Below, piece by piece: positions 8,789-17,829 of a DNA stretch of 64,000 nt. The stretch comes from Mucilaginibacter ginsenosidivorax (lineage in GTDB: Bacteria; Bacteroidota; Bacteroidia; Sphingobacteriales; Sphingobacteriaceae), in assembly GCF_007971525.1 (NCBI RefSeq), contig NZ_CP042437.1, positions 5,270,001 to 5,334,000 of the forward strand, read 5' to 3'. A program made the translations under genes and the position numbers. The notes under the pieces are model-generated. The model saw only the letters and a list, made by a program, of their open reading frames with translations, was not told the DNA's origin and ran no database searches. Within the stretch, counting starts at the first letter, position 1. Each line of letters starts with the position of its first letter.

Positions 8789-11700
8789 TTATAGTTCTAC
8801 TTTAATACCAAAAGTGTATTGTGCACTTGGTTTGATGGTGCCAATTGGGTACTCTGGGTCTTCACCTGTTTTATTGGCTAAAACGGTGTACAGATTATTA
8901 CCTTGCAAGATAAGTTGCGCCCCGTGCACACTTAATTTTGACAGCAGTTGTTTAGGCAAATTATAGCTCAAGTTTAGTTCCTGCAGCCTGGCCAAATTTG
9001 CGTTTAAGTAATTATAACTTAGGTAAGGGTAATAGCCTATCCAATTACCATAGCTGTAGGTGTTGGGGTCTGCCGGCAGTGTCAGTATTTTTGACGGATC
9101 ACCATTAAGTACACTGGACAGTTTGCTATTGGGCAAATTGACTGAACCAGACTGCGGGTAATTGAAATATTGGCTTTTAAATACTCCGCCAAATTTCGCG
9201 ACCAGAATAAATGACACGTTAAAATCATATATCTTGAAAGAGTTGGTCATCCCTAATATATAAGGTGGGTTAAGCGTGCCTACATTTTTAAGAAAGCCCA
9301 GTCCATCCATTGATGGGAAATTGGATAGCTGAAGTTTTGTACCATTTGGGCCAACTACCGTAGGATTGCCGGTATTGTCAAGGCCTGCGTATTCAAAAGC
9401 AAATACAGCATTGGGGTCGTACCCCTCTCTGTATGAACCCTGCCCAGTAGAGACAAGCGCATATGCCGGGCTGCTCGGATTAAACAGTTTGGTAATACGG
9501 GTCTTATTGTAAGAAGCATTAAGACTGCTATTCCAAACAATATCCTTGCCTCTTAAAGGAATAACAGCACCCAAAGTAACCTCAATACCTTTGTTGGTCA
9601 TACCAGCATTATTGAAACGCTGTACCGATACGCCATTTACCGATGGTATCGCAATTTGGGCGAGTAGATCTTTACCCTTTTTATTATACAAATCAATTTT
9701 ACCATACAGTTTATTGCTTAGTAAAGCATAATCAAGACCAAGGTTAAACGTGCCTGTCTTTTCCCAGGTAAGCGTAGGGTTACCATTGTCAGCAATTGTA
9801 GCAGTGTAATCTTTTGTATAGTTATCGGCCCTGGTATTATAGCTCAGAAGCGTATAAGGACTTGTAAAATTGTCTACGTTACCGGTGTATCCATAAGTTG
9901 CTCGCAGATTTAAACGGCTCAACCAGTTTACATTCTTTAGAAAAGATTCCTTTGTAATATCATATCCCAATCCCATAGAGTAGAAAGGGGAATAGCGGTA
10001 TTTAGGCTCTTTGGCAATAAGATTTGATGCATCGGTACGGTAACTTCCGGAAAGAGTGTATTTGCTTAAATAAGTATAGGAAGCATTGGCAAACATGGAA
10101 TAAAAACGGCGGGTAGAATACCCAAAGCTGTTTGTATAGCTAAAGTAATTACCATAACCATACCAACCTGTCGTACCAGTAGGACCATTTGGAAAATTAC
10201 CCACGTTCAGTGTATTTTCATTATATCCATAGGTGGTAGGATTAGCATAACTCTGGGTTACTGCGTTGTTAACTTCAACACCTGCGACTACATTGATTTC
10301 GTGCTTATCCGCAAACATGCGTGTGAAATTAGCCTGGTTACGGATATTATAGGTTTCAATAGTAGTTCGGCTTTGGTCTAATATACCTCCCAGCGGTAAG
10401 TTGGGCGTTACGTTTCCTGTTAGCGTTTGATCCCAGGAAGATGTGGTATTTACCAGATTACGCACATAAAAGGTTTGGTCATTTCGGTAACTTTTATCAA
10501 CGAGGCTTAAATTTTCGTACTGTGCTTTTGATTCAAACGTTAGACCGGGCAAAATTTTAAAAGTGAGGCCTGCCTGTACACGTGCCGTTAAATTATTTTC
10601 TGTGATGCTTTGATTTGCGATCTCCTGTATAGGATTATAGGAAAATGAATAGGGGAATTTTGAAAGCGGTACTGTACGGTCAAGTATCGGCTGATAATAC
10701 TGATGGATGTCTGTTAAACTACCATCCGGATTCTTCAGCATTTCATAAGGAGAAAGGGATTTCAGATAATACAAGCCAATCCCATTGTTATTGTTTTTTT
10801 GGTAATTTAAGGTGGTTGATGCATACACATCCAGCCATTTAAATACATTGGCGGTGGTTCGGTAGTTAACAGAATATTTCCTGTTATCGCTTCCCTTAAA
10901 GTTTGTGTGGTTTTGTTCGGCAAGAATGGAAACGATATTATTCATCCGGTTTGTCCCACCTGATAGTGTAAGGTCGTATTGTGTTGTGCTGGGATTAGAC
11001 AACAGGTAATCGGAGATCTGACCGCGGTTATCCAGCGTTTTAAGCTGTGCAAGTTTGGCACTTAATTGGTCGTTACTTAAAAAACCAAGCCTGTTTTCGT
11101 TTAAAGCCACGGTAGCTTCCGAAGTCCTGTAATTCTCATAAAAAGAGCCTGAATTTGGATAGGCACCCCATTTATTAAAAGATAGGCGCTCGTAATCTAC
11201 TGTTTCGGCAGATGATGCCAGGCCAGTAGCATAACCAACGTTAAATTTGGGTGAGAACCTCGTAAACGCAGAAAATTCTACTTTAAGCGCTGTATTACGG
11301 CCTCCTTTTTTGGTAGTAACCACGATAACCCCATTTGCGGCGCGGGCGCCCCAGATAGAAGCTGCAGCCGCGTCTTTTAAAACGGTAACGCTTTCTATAT
11401 CATTAGGATTTATCGAGTTGAAATAATTCAAGCTGGTGTTTCTGATGGCAAACCCATCTACTACAAGCAGCGGTTCATTATTGCCATTGTTAGCATAAAG
11501 CGTTGTTTGTCCGCGTATTTGAATATTTGGTGTGCCGTCTACATCATATTTTACCTGCATACCTGCAACCGTACCGACTAAACGTTCGGCCAGACTTTGA
11601 TTGGGCTTTTCGATCTGGCTTTTCTTTAACAGATCAAACGATCCAGTCGCCCTTTCTGCGGAAATCTGCTGGTAGCCATTGTTCACCACAGTGACCATAC

Positions 11701-12367
11701 TGAGTCGTGTTTCTTCTGTCGACATGATTATACGCTGCCTTGCATCTTTGTTTTTTATGATAACATAAGTCTGTTGTGTCCGGTAGCCGATATAGGTAAC
11801 AGTAAGTTTATATTCACCTGACGGCAAGTTGCTGAACTTAAATTCACCAAATTCATCTGTCTGGCTCATGTAATTGTTAGGCGCATTTATAGACAGTTCA
11901 CTGGCTTCCAACGTAACAGTTGCACCCACCAACGGCGCACCTGTCGTATCAACTACGCTTCCGGAAATGTTGGCCTTGTCAAAAAAAGCCTCTGTCTTAT
12001 TGATCATCGACCTCTCCTTTATTACCACCATCTTATCCTCGATAGAATACTCCAACGACTGCCCTTCAAGGCATTTTTGCAGAACAGATTCTAAAGCCTC
12101 ATCTTTAACAGAAATATTAATCGGTTGCTTTTTGCTGATTAGCTCACGGTTATATATGAAGTCATAACCAATTTGGGTGTGGATTTCTCTGAAGATCTTT
12201 TCAAGTGAGACTTTCTTTTGATTCAGCGTCACATGCTGAGCAAATCCCGCTGCACTTACATGCATTAATGTAGCGATGAGTATAACGGTAGTTAAACGCA
12301 TAATCAGCCATATTTTATGGATATAGCCGTGAGGTATACCCGGTTTCCTGGTATAAAATTTATACAT
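8789..12367 (-). CDS. SusC/RagA TonB-linked outer membrane receptor with STN signalling domain
   Basis: 1192 aa. A long N-terminal signal region (residues 1-44, ends SAAGFAQ) is followed by a secretin/TonB short N-terminal (STN) domain at about 50-115. Next come a carboxypeptidase-regulatory-like domain (about 130-215), the plug with LVVDGFAIRN and the VLKDAAAASIWGARAANGVI motif, and a beta-barrel ending in the YTFGIKVEL signature with a terminal aromatic-rich strand. STN domains contact FecR-type anti-sigma factors, and a FecR/FecI pair lies directly upstream. The receptor should therefore both import its ligand and switch on its own operon. Length is normal for the family. Confidence 0.95.
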   Translation of the reverse strand: MYKFYTRKPGIPHGYIHKIWLIMRLTTVILIATLMHVSAAGFAQHVTLNQKKVSLEKIFREIHTQIGYDFIYNRELISKKQPINISVKDEALESVLQKCLEGQSLEYSIEDKMVVIKERSMINKTEAFFDKANISGSVVDTTGAPLVGATVTLEASELSINAPNNYMSQTDEFGEFKFSNLPSGEYKLTVTYIGYRTQQTYVIIKNKDARQRIIMSTEETRLSMVTVVNNGYQQISAERATGSFDLLKKSQIEKPNQSLAERLVGTVAGMQVKYDVDGTPNIQIRGQTTLYANNGNNEPLLVVDGFAIRNTSLNYFNSINPNDIESVTVLKDAAAASIWGARAANGVIVVTTKKGGRNTALKVEFSAFTRFSPKFNVGYATGLASSAETVDYERLSFNKWGAYPNSGSFYENYRTSEATVALNENRLGFLSNDQLSAKLAQLKTLDNRGQISDYLLSNPSTTQYDLTLSGGTNRMNNIVSILAEQNHTNFKGSDNRKYSVNYRTTANVFKWLDVYASTTLNYQKNNNNGIGLYYLKSLSPYEMLKNPDGSLTDIHQYYQPILDRTVPLSKFPYSFSYNPIQEIANQSITENNLTARVQAGLTFKILPGLTFESKAQYENLSLVDKSYRNDQTFYVRNLVNTTSSWDQTLTGNVTPNLPLGGILDQSRTTIETYNIRNQANFTRMFADKHEINVVAGVEVNNAVTQSYANPTTYGYNENTLNVGNFPNGPTGTTGWYGYGNYFSYTNSFGYSTRRFYSMFANASYTYLSKYTLSGSYRTDASNLIAKEPKYRYSPFYSMGLGYDITKESFLKNVNWLSRLNLRATYGYTGNVDNFTSPYTLLSYNTRADNYTKDYTATIADNGNPTLTWEKTGTFNLGLDYALLSNKLYGKIDLYNKKGKDLLAQIAIPSVNGVSVQRFNNAGMTNKGIEVTLGAVIPLRGKDIVWNSSLNASYNKTRITKLFNPSSPAYALVSTGQGSYREGYDPNAVFAFEYAGLDNTGNPTVVGPNGTKLQLSNFPSMDGLGFLKNVGTLNPPYILGMTNSFKIYDFNVSFILVAKFGGVFKSQYFNYPQSGSVNLPNSKLSSVLNGDPSKILTLPADPNTYSYGNWIGYYPYLSYNYLNANLARLQELNLSYNLPKQLLSKLSVHGAQLILQGNNLYTVLANKTGEDPEYPIGTIKPSAQYTFGIKVEL

Positions 12368-12581
12368 TTGTTAAGTTTGGTTTAGCAGTAAGCCTTATGT
12401 TTCGAAGCTCAGGCCACTGCGGTTCTTGTTGATATTTTATTAACTGATGCCATACGATTGCCAGGAGTGTTCGCGCACTTCTGGCTTGTTCGTTTAAAAC
12501 CTTAGCTTTGTTGTCGTAAATGTCTTTCCATTTTTTCTTGTTAAAAGGTTAATCACTCTGTTATTAGGATATGCGTATGTG

Positions 12582-13763
12582 CTATTTGCTAACATAAACC
12601 TTCTGACCCTCCACTTTAAAACGAACTTCACCTGTTTTTGCCATCATTTTCAGAACTGTCGAGATATTTCTCGATCTTGATGAGAAACCACCCAGCTGTA
12701 AATTAACAGGTGCCGAAGGTTCATAAATCACTTCAATATTATACCAGCGGGCAATCTTGCGCATAATCGTGCGGAAGTCATCATTGCCGAACATGAACTC
12801 ATTATTCTTCCAGGCTACCACTTCCTCGGTATCGGCATTGCGGATTTCAATACCGGTAGCTGTTAACACCGATTGGTCGCCGGGTTTCAATATCTTATGT
12901 TCGTTATGCAATCCCTTTACCTGAACGCTCCCTTCAAGCAAAGTGGTTTTTGTTGTAGGTTCATCAGCATAGGAATTAATATTGAAATGTGTGCCCAAAA
13001 CCTGCACCTCCTGTTGAGCTGTTTTGACGATGAAAGGATGTGTTTTGTCTTTCGCCACCTGAAAATAAGCTTCGCCGGTTAAAGTTACCCTGCGTTGTGA
13101 AGCCGAGGCAAACGATGCCGGATATTTCAGTGATGATGCGGCATTTAACCAAACATCTGTACCATCCGGCAACCGTACCTGATAAGTTTCCCCCCTTGCG
13201 GTGGTTAAAATATTGATCATATTGCTATTTTCAGTATTATCCTGTACCTCATAAACGATCTGCCCATTGGCCGTCTTACTAATCTTTACCCCTGCTTCTT
13301 TGGCGAGCACTCCTTTGATCGCGTCGGATAAGAAGATCTTGCGCCCGTTTGCTAATGTCAGCATGGCTGTATTTTTTCCGGGAGCCACATCATTTTGAGC
13401 GATCTTATTATTTACAATTGGTTTATTAACTTGCTGGTAAAAATAAAACCCAACACCAAGGGTGGCTGCAATTGATGCGGCAACACTAATTCTTTTTAAC
13501 CAATTGTTTTTATGAGGTAGTTCTTCCTTTTCCCAAATAGCACTTTCCGTCTTTACTTTATTAAAAACCTTATCCCAGCGTTCATTGTCATAGTCATCCT
13601 GTAACTCTGTAGCTTGTAAATTTTCAAGCAGGGCGTTTTTCATTTCATCATCATGTTCTCCCTCTGCAACCATTTTAAATAACTGCTTTACTTCCTCCGG
13701 TGAAGCAGTACCACCAGTGTATTTTTCGAATAATATTTTAATAAGCGTAGAATTGTTACTCAT
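12582..13763 (-). CDS. FecR-family anti-sigma factor
   Basis: 393 aa. A cytoplasmic N-terminal helical domain (about 1-85) is followed by one membrane segment (about 90-107, ISVAASIAATLGVGFYFY). The periplasmic FecR domain (TTARGETYQVRLPDGTDVWL, then GEAYFQVAKDKTHPF) and a C-terminal STN-contacting domain (FGNDDFRTIMRKIARWYNI) follow. It senses the receptor's STN domain and holds or activates the ECF sigma factor encoded 112 bp upstream. The gap of 214 bp to the SusC gene has no clear gene. Confidence 0.93.
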   Translation of the reverse strand: MSNNSTLIKILFEKYTGGTASPEEVKQLFKMVAEGEHDDEMKNALLENLQATELQDDYDNERWDKVFNKVKTESAIWEKEELPHKNNWLKRISVAASIAATLGVGFYFYQQVNKPIVNNKIAQNDVAPGKNTAMLTLANGRKIFLSDAIKGVLAKEAGVKISKTANGQIVYEVQDNTENSNMINILTTARGETYQVRLPDGTDVWLNAASSLKYPASFASASQRRVTLTGEAYFQVAKDKTHPFIVKTAQQEVQVLGTHFNINSYADEPTTKTTLLEGSVQVKGLHNEHKILKPGDQSVLTATGIEIRNADTEEVVAWKNNEFMFGNDDFRTIMRKIARWYNIEVIYEPSAPVNLQLGGFSSRSRNISTVLKMMAKTGEVRFKVEGQKVYVSK

Positions 13764-13875
13764 AACTTTATAGGTTATTTTCCTGTACGTTTTCCGTTTA
13801 TACAGATGAGACGATCACCGGACAATAGTGGACTATCCGAAAAAAAAGATTTTTGAAAAAAATTGAATTGTGTTT

Positions 13876-14478
13876 TTATTTGCTTGTCAAAAGCACAAAA
13901 ACTGCAACCGAAAATACACTGGCGCGTTTTTCTGTAAACATGCGAATAGATTTTAATGCTGTGACTAATTGATTCTTTACCGTATTGCGGGAAATATTCA
14001 GTCGTTCGGCGATCTGCTCATGGGTCAGCCCCTCGTTCCTGCTGAGGTGATAGATTAGTTTGCGTTGTTCAGGTAAGGCAGAAACTGCCATTTCTATAAT
14101 GGCTGCGCTTTCCCTGAAAATAACCCGTTCTTCAGTATCGTTGGTTAATTCTGTTGAACGATAGGCAATCTTGTCCATCAGCTTCGCATTGTTAGCTATC
14201 TTTTTTAGATAGTCTAAGGTTTTGTTGGTAGCGATATTGAACAGATAAGATGTAGGGTGTTTGACCTCTTCCAGCAAGTGCCTGTTCATCCAAAGCTGGA
14301 CAAAAATATCCTGAATGATTTCTTCAGCCAATTCCGGTGAGCGAACCATTTTGTCGACAAATGGGGAAAGCCGTTTGTTATAATGGTGATAAATCGTTTC
14401 AAACGCAGATTCGTTGCCCTTTGCCAATTCTGCAAAGAGCGCCGTCTCATTTATCAGTTTGTAAATGGTGTTCGCCAT
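13876..14478 (-). CDS. ECF RNA polymerase sigma factor, FecI-like
   Basis: 200 aa. Region 2 (ETIYHHYNKRLSPFVDKMV ... ELAEEIIQDIFVQLW) and region 4 (ALPEQRKLIYHLSRNEGLTH ... ISRNTVKNQLVTAL) are both complete. It is the first gene of the minus-strand operon, with its cognate FecR next. It should direct transcription of the SusCD/TlpA/M16 genes when the receptor binds ligand. The C terminus ends in a hydrophobic stretch (SVFSVAVFVLLTSK), common in Bacteroidota FecI proteins. Confidence 0.93.
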   Translation of the reverse strand: MANTIYKLINETALFAELAKGNESAFETIYHHYNKRLSPFVDKMVRSPELAEEIIQDIFVQLWMNRHLLEEVKHPTSYLFNIATNKTLDYLKKIANNAKLMDKIAYRSTELTNDTEERVIFRESAAIIEMAVSALPEQRKLIYHLSRNEGLTHEQIAERLNISRNTVKNQLVTALKSIRMFTEKRASVFSVAVFVLLTSK

Positions 14479-14878
14479 TGATAACTTTTGCCTTATTTTC
14501 TATTACTATCCTGAATTTAATCGTAATAGCCTTCAATATTACTTAATTATTTGATAATTGTTAAATTAAGGCAAGTAAAAGTATTGACGCCGGCTAAAAA
14601 GCTGAAATATTCGCTTTGAATCAGTCAACATCATAGTTGTATTATATAATATGTGAGCTACGCTAATGTTTTGTTGCTTAAATTAAAGGGATATGCTTTT
14701 TTTTAGCTATTTTCTATTGCCATAGTTTAGAAACCGCGTGTTTTATTTTTATTTATCAGGATTGGTAAAACAGGGATAAAATATCCTTCCGTTCAGGGGC
14801 GAGTTATGGAATAAAAATTTCCTTATCCGCCTCGGATCATCTCGGAGTTTTCTGACGTTCGGAGCCCTCACCTTTGTT

Positions 14879-14941
14879 ATGTAATTCTCCAAATACAGAA
14901 TTACATCAATATGTTTTTACAGCAATTTAGAATTATGTAAC
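14879..14941 (+). promoter_or_regulatory. Palindromic operator upstream of parA
   Basis: ATGTAATTCT (14879-14888) and AGAATTACAT (14897-14906) form a perfect 10-bp inverted repeat with an 8-bp spacer. A further copy, AGAATTATGTAAC, ends right at the parA start. The same TGYAATTA core recurs in the array downstream of parA, so a single protein probably binds both. Autoregulation by the ParA partner is the natural reading. The rest of the 463-bp gap back to the sigma gene shows no gene. Confidence 0.6.
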
Positions 14942-15547
14942 ATGGGAAAGATTATCACGATTGCTCACCAAAAGGGTGGAGTAGGAAAAAGTACGATGGC
15001 CATAAACCTGGCTTTATGTTTTCAGGATCAGTTAAAGGTTGCTTTGGTCGATTCAGATTTACAAGGCAGTATATATCATGTTAAGGACGATTTTCCGGGA
15101 TTGGAAATTCTGTCGGCCGAGCAGGTCAGCGTTGTACCTGAGCTGAATTATGATCTCGTTATTATCGACACTCCCCCTTATTTATCCAATAAGCTGGCTG
15201 ATCTTTTTTCAATTTCGGATTTTGTGCTTGTTCCAACTAAAGCGGGCTTCTTTGATGTCATGGCGATTCGTGCTACGGTGGCATTGATCAAATTTGCGCA
15301 GGCTAAAAACACAGCGTTGAAAGCCGGAATCGTTTTAAATATGATCAAGCCGCGCTCCGGCGTAACGAAGGACGTAACAGCGTTGTTAAAAAGCCTTGGT
15401 ACTCCATTACTGAGCACTATGGTACATGACCGGGTCAGCATTACCAGATCTTCAATAACGGGAGGTGTGTTGCATGGCACTGATGCTAAAGCCAAAGAAG
15501 AGATCATTTTACTGGCCGAGGAAATAATCAACCTGATCAGTACATAA
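14942..15547 (+). CDS. ParA-family ATPase of the mobile element
   Basis: 201 aa. Deviant Walker A at 10-18 (QKGGVGKST with the signature Lys11), switch I/Walker A' (ALVDSDLQGS) and Walker B (LVIIDTPP) are intact. It is the short, Soj-like type without an N-terminal HTH. Such ATPases open the mobilization modules of Bacteroidota integrative elements (TraA-type) and may aid partition or stabilise the excised form. It lies upstream of a small partner protein and MobC/relaxase/coupling genes and is flanked on both sides by AT-rich repeated sites, the layout of a partition cassette. An ATG directly after the AGAATTATGTAAC site is used as start. Confidence 0.9.
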   Translation: MGKIITIAHQKGGVGKSTMAINLALCFQDQLKVALVDSDLQGSIYHVKDDFPGLEILSAEQVSVVPELNYDLVIIDTPPYLSNKLADLFSISDFVLVPTKAGFFDVMAIRATVALIKFAQAKNTALKAGIVLNMIKPRSGVTKDVTALLKSLGTPLLSTMVHDRVSITRSSITGGVLHGTDAKAKEEIILLAEEIINLIST

Positions 15548-15550
15548 GTC

Positions 15551-15700
15551 TACAATTATGTAAATATAGCTTTGTGCATTTATGCAATTATAGATATATG
15601 CATCTGTATGGATTTGCATTTATGTAATTATAGAATGATGCATTTACAGGATATACAATTATGTAATTACAGCATAGGTTCATGCTTTATGCAATTACAT
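15551..15700 (+). repeat. Iteron array between parA and its partner gene, candidate centromere
   Basis: Five copies of a degenerate ~18-bp element with core ATGYAATTAYAG or close variants. They lie at 15551-15569, 15576-15593, 15616-15633, 15654-15672 and 15684-15700, spaced 24-40 bp; a half-copy, TGCATTTACAG, is at 15639-15649. The core is near-palindromic (TGTAATTACA) and matches the sites upstream of parA. Position and form resemble a parS/parC centromere or a replication-origin iteron set. Which one cannot be decided from sequence alone. Confidence 0.65.
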
Positions 15701-15717
15701 ACCACCGGATTGGAAGC

Positions 15718-15978
15718 ATGGAAAATTATAAAAACAAGTTGGGCAGCCTCGCTGATAAATTAAGAAATGAACCGGCTAAAACCCCTATTCAGGAAGTTCA
15801 TCCGGTAAAGGAACTGCCGGTTGATAAAGAAGAAGCGCAACTCAACACCTGGATACCTAAGCGTCTCCTGAAACGGATGAGAACGTACGGAGTTGATCAG
15901 GACCTGTCTTTAAAGGATATTAATATACTCGCCCTGACATATTTTCTTGATGCAAAATCGCCGGAGAATGAAGGTTAA
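15718..15978 (+). CDS. Small ParB-like partner with predicted ribbon-helix-helix C terminus
   Basis: 86 aa from the ATG at 15718 (MENYKNKLG); an upstream in-frame ATG would put the start inside the last iteron. The N-terminal half is charged and probably flexible. The C-terminal half (LNTWIPKRLLKRMRTYGV ... LSLKDINILALTYFL) has the pattern of a strand followed by two helices found in RHH/CopG-type DNA-binding proteins. It follows parA and the iteron array, so it likely binds the array and stimulates ParA. It may be related to the DUF3408-type TraB/TraC proteins of Bacteroides conjugative transposons. No direct family motif was recognised. Confidence 0.6.
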   Translation: MENYKNKLGSLADKLRNEPAKTPIQEVHPVKELPVDKEEAQLNTWIPKRLLKRMRTYGVDQDLSLKDINILALTYFLDAKSPENEG

Positions 15979-16065
15979 AGGTGTTCTTCTAATGGAAGCA
16001 TTTGTCCAATTCCAGATAGCGAAATGATGGTTTTAACATAATCGACAGACATGGAGAGGGCTTTT

Positions 16066-16180
16066 AAACCGCTGTCTTTTTGCGGTTAGCAAGATGTACG
16101 TTTGTGTCACAAACGGATCTTGCCCTTCCTTCCGAAGTCAGTCCGGGGATAGTATCAAACACTCCGGAGTCGGTTTGATA
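16066..16180 (+). other. Candidate origin of transfer (oriT): three stacked inverted repeats
   Basis: Directly upstream of mobC lie three inverted repeats. AACCGC/GCGGTT is at 16067-16072 and 16082-16087. A 35-bp hairpin at 16089-16123 has GCAAGAT/ATCTTGC outside and GTTTGTG-t-CACAAAC inside. A hairpin at 16153-16180 has TATCAAAC/GTTTGATA around the perfect palindrome ACTCCGGAGT. Clustered hairpins next to mobC and a relaxase gene are the hallmark of oriT. They may also serve as MobC operators. The nick site cannot be placed. Confidence 0.6.
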
Positions 16181-16193
16181 ACGATTGATTGAT

Positions 16194-16604
16194 ATGGAGG
16201 AAAAATCAGAAAACAGGTGCCGCTGGCTGAACATACGGTTAAAGCCTGGTGAATATAAAGTACTGGAGGCACGCTTCAGTAACACGACTTTTCAAACGAT
16301 GAGCGAATACCATAGAGCGCTTTTGATGGGTAAACCGGTAACCGTTTTGAATCGCGACCAGTCTATGGATGAAGTACTGCAGGAACTGATCCTGCTCCGG
16401 AAAGCGTTAAATCCAATTGGTAATAATTTGAATCAGGCGGTCCGGAACATCAATGCTGCGCATGGGTTTCCGGATATCCGTCTCTGGATAACATTACTCG
16501 AAATTATCAACGGAAAGCTGGAGCCGGCCATCTGCGAGATCAGGGACAGAATGACAAATTATGCGAATTTATGGTTGCAAAAATTAAAAGCGGAAAAAGC
16601 CTGA
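16194..16604 (+). CDS. mobC: MobC-family relaxosome accessory protein
   Basis: 136 aa from the ATG at 16194; a TTG three codons earlier is less likely. The N-terminal segment (RWLNIRLKPGEYKVLEARF ... TFQTMSEYHRALLMGKPV) is the ribbon-helix-helix-like DNA-binding region of MobC. The middle (ILLRKALNPIGNNLNQAVRN) matches the conserved IGNNLNQ core of the bacterial mobilization MobC family. MobC binds oriT and helps the relaxase open it. The relaxase gene overlaps its 3' end by 34 bp, showing translational coupling. Confidence 0.9.
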   Translation: MEEKSENRCRWLNIRLKPGEYKVLEARFSNTTFQTMSEYHRALLMGKPVTVLNRDQSMDEVLQELILLRKALNPIGNNLNQAVRNINAAHGFPDIRLWITLLEIINGKLEPAICEIRDRMTNYANLWLQKLKAEKA

Positions 16605-17818
16605 TCGGTGCGCTGAACTATAATGAGCACAAGATCGAACAGGGAAAAGCGACATTGCTGGAGGCCAGTGGCTATCTCAAAGATCACCGGGATCTTTCAT
16701 TCTATGATAAGTTGTACAGACTGAAGGATCAGGCGGGGAAAAACCAGCGTGTAAAAACCAATACGGTACACATTTCGCTGAACTTTGACCCCGCTGAAAA
16801 TCCTGACAAAGAAAAATTAGTAGCTATCGCGGACGCCTATATGAAAGGGATCGGCTTTGCAGATCAGCCCTACCTGATTTACCAGCATACTGATGCAGGG
16901 CATGCGCACATCCATATCGTGTCCACCAATATCGAATCTAATGGAGACCGGATCAGTTTGCACAATCTCGGAAGAAATCAATCGGAAAGGGCAAGGCAGG
17001 AAATAGAAGAACGCTTCGGTTTAGTAAAAGCGAGTTCAAAAAGCAAAGATTTGAAACCGGAAAAGATCATGCTCAATTCCGTTCAATATGGAAAGACGGA
17101 AACTAAACGGGCAATTACCAATATCGTTAACGAGGTGGTCCGAAATTACAAGTTCACCAGCTTACCAGAACTCAATGCTGTTCTTAATCAATTTAATATA
17201 ACGGCAGATAGAGGCACCAAAGCTTCTGTAATAAACGGGAAGAAGGGGTTGAATTATTACGTATTGGGCAGTGATGGTGAGAAAACCGGTGTGCCGATCA
17301 AGGCAAGTACCATCTATAGTAAACCTACACTAAGGCGATTGGAAAATAGCTTTGTACTGAATGAGGCATTGCGACGACCATTCAAAGATCGGTTTCGTGA
17401 AAAGATTGATCGTGCTTGCGCTGTCAGCGGTTCCAGTTCTGCATTTCAAAAACAGCTTGTGAAGGCCGGAATGCATGCGGTGATCCGTCAAAATGAAGAA
17501 GGAAGAATTTACGGGATCACTTTCGTGGATCATCAGCTTAAGGCGGTTTTTAACGGAAGTGACCTCGGTAAAAATTACAGTGCGGCAAGCGTTTTAAACC
17601 GGCTGAATATCAGCTCTGGCAGCGAAGGGCCTGAAAATATGGTACCAGCGATATCGTTAAGCGCCGACAATATTCAAACTACCGACAATGGTTCTGGGCT
17701 TTCAACCGTAACGTCACTGCTCGAGATCTTATTTCATACGGAACAACAAGAAGCTGGTGGGCCTGACCAGCTGATGCAAAAGAAGAAAAGAAAAAAACGA
17801 AAGAGGCTAAACCTATAA
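16571..17818 (+). CDS. Relaxase / mobilization nuclease
   Basis: 415 aa. The N-terminal relaxase domain carries the three-histidine metal motif at His106, His111, His113 and His115 (HTDAGHAHIHIVSTN), with likely catalytic Tyr in the first 50 residues (Tyr17, Tyr35, Tyr45 or Tyr49). The rest is helical with a lysine-rich tail (KKKRKKRKRLNL). It should nick oriT and pilot the strand to the recipient. The type matches Bacteroidota MobB/MobA-like relaxases that depend on a coupling protein encoded next door. That coupling gene is 12 bp downstream and is broken, so transfer from this locus is probably impaired unless helped in trans. Confidence 0.92.
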   Translation: MVAKIKSGKSLIGALNYNEHKIEQGKATLLEASGYLKDHRDLSFYDKLYRLKDQAGKNQRVKTNTVHISLNFDPAENPDKEKLVAIADAYMKGIGFADQPYLIYQHTDAGHAHIHIVSTNIESNGDRISLHNLGRNQSERARQEIEERFGLVKASSKSKDLKPEKIMLNSVQYGKTETKRAITNIVNEVVRNYKFTSLPELNAVLNQFNITADRGTKASVINGKKGLNYYVLGSDGEKTGVPIKASTIYSKPTLRRLENSFVLNEALRRPFKDRFREKIDRACAVSGSSSAFQKQLVKAGMHAVIRQNEEGRIYGITFVDHQLKAVFNGSDLGKNYSAASVLNRLNISSGSEGPENMVPAISLSADNIQTTDNGSGLSTVTSLLEILFHTEQQEAGGPDQLMQKKKRKKRKRLNL

Positions 17819-17829
17819 AATATGACGTC

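Noticed and set aside
12368..12581. A 60-codon open frame on the minus strand between FecR and SusC
   Set aside because: No start codon, no recognisable motif; open by chance is the simplest view.
14652..14675. A further class 1 operator half-site (TGAGCTACGCTAATG)
   Set aside because: Match beyond TGAGC is poor, and there is no partner 23 bp away and no -7 box at the right distance.
15551..15700. Iteron array as a CRISPR array
   Set aside because: Repeats are short, degenerate and unevenly spaced, with no cas genes.
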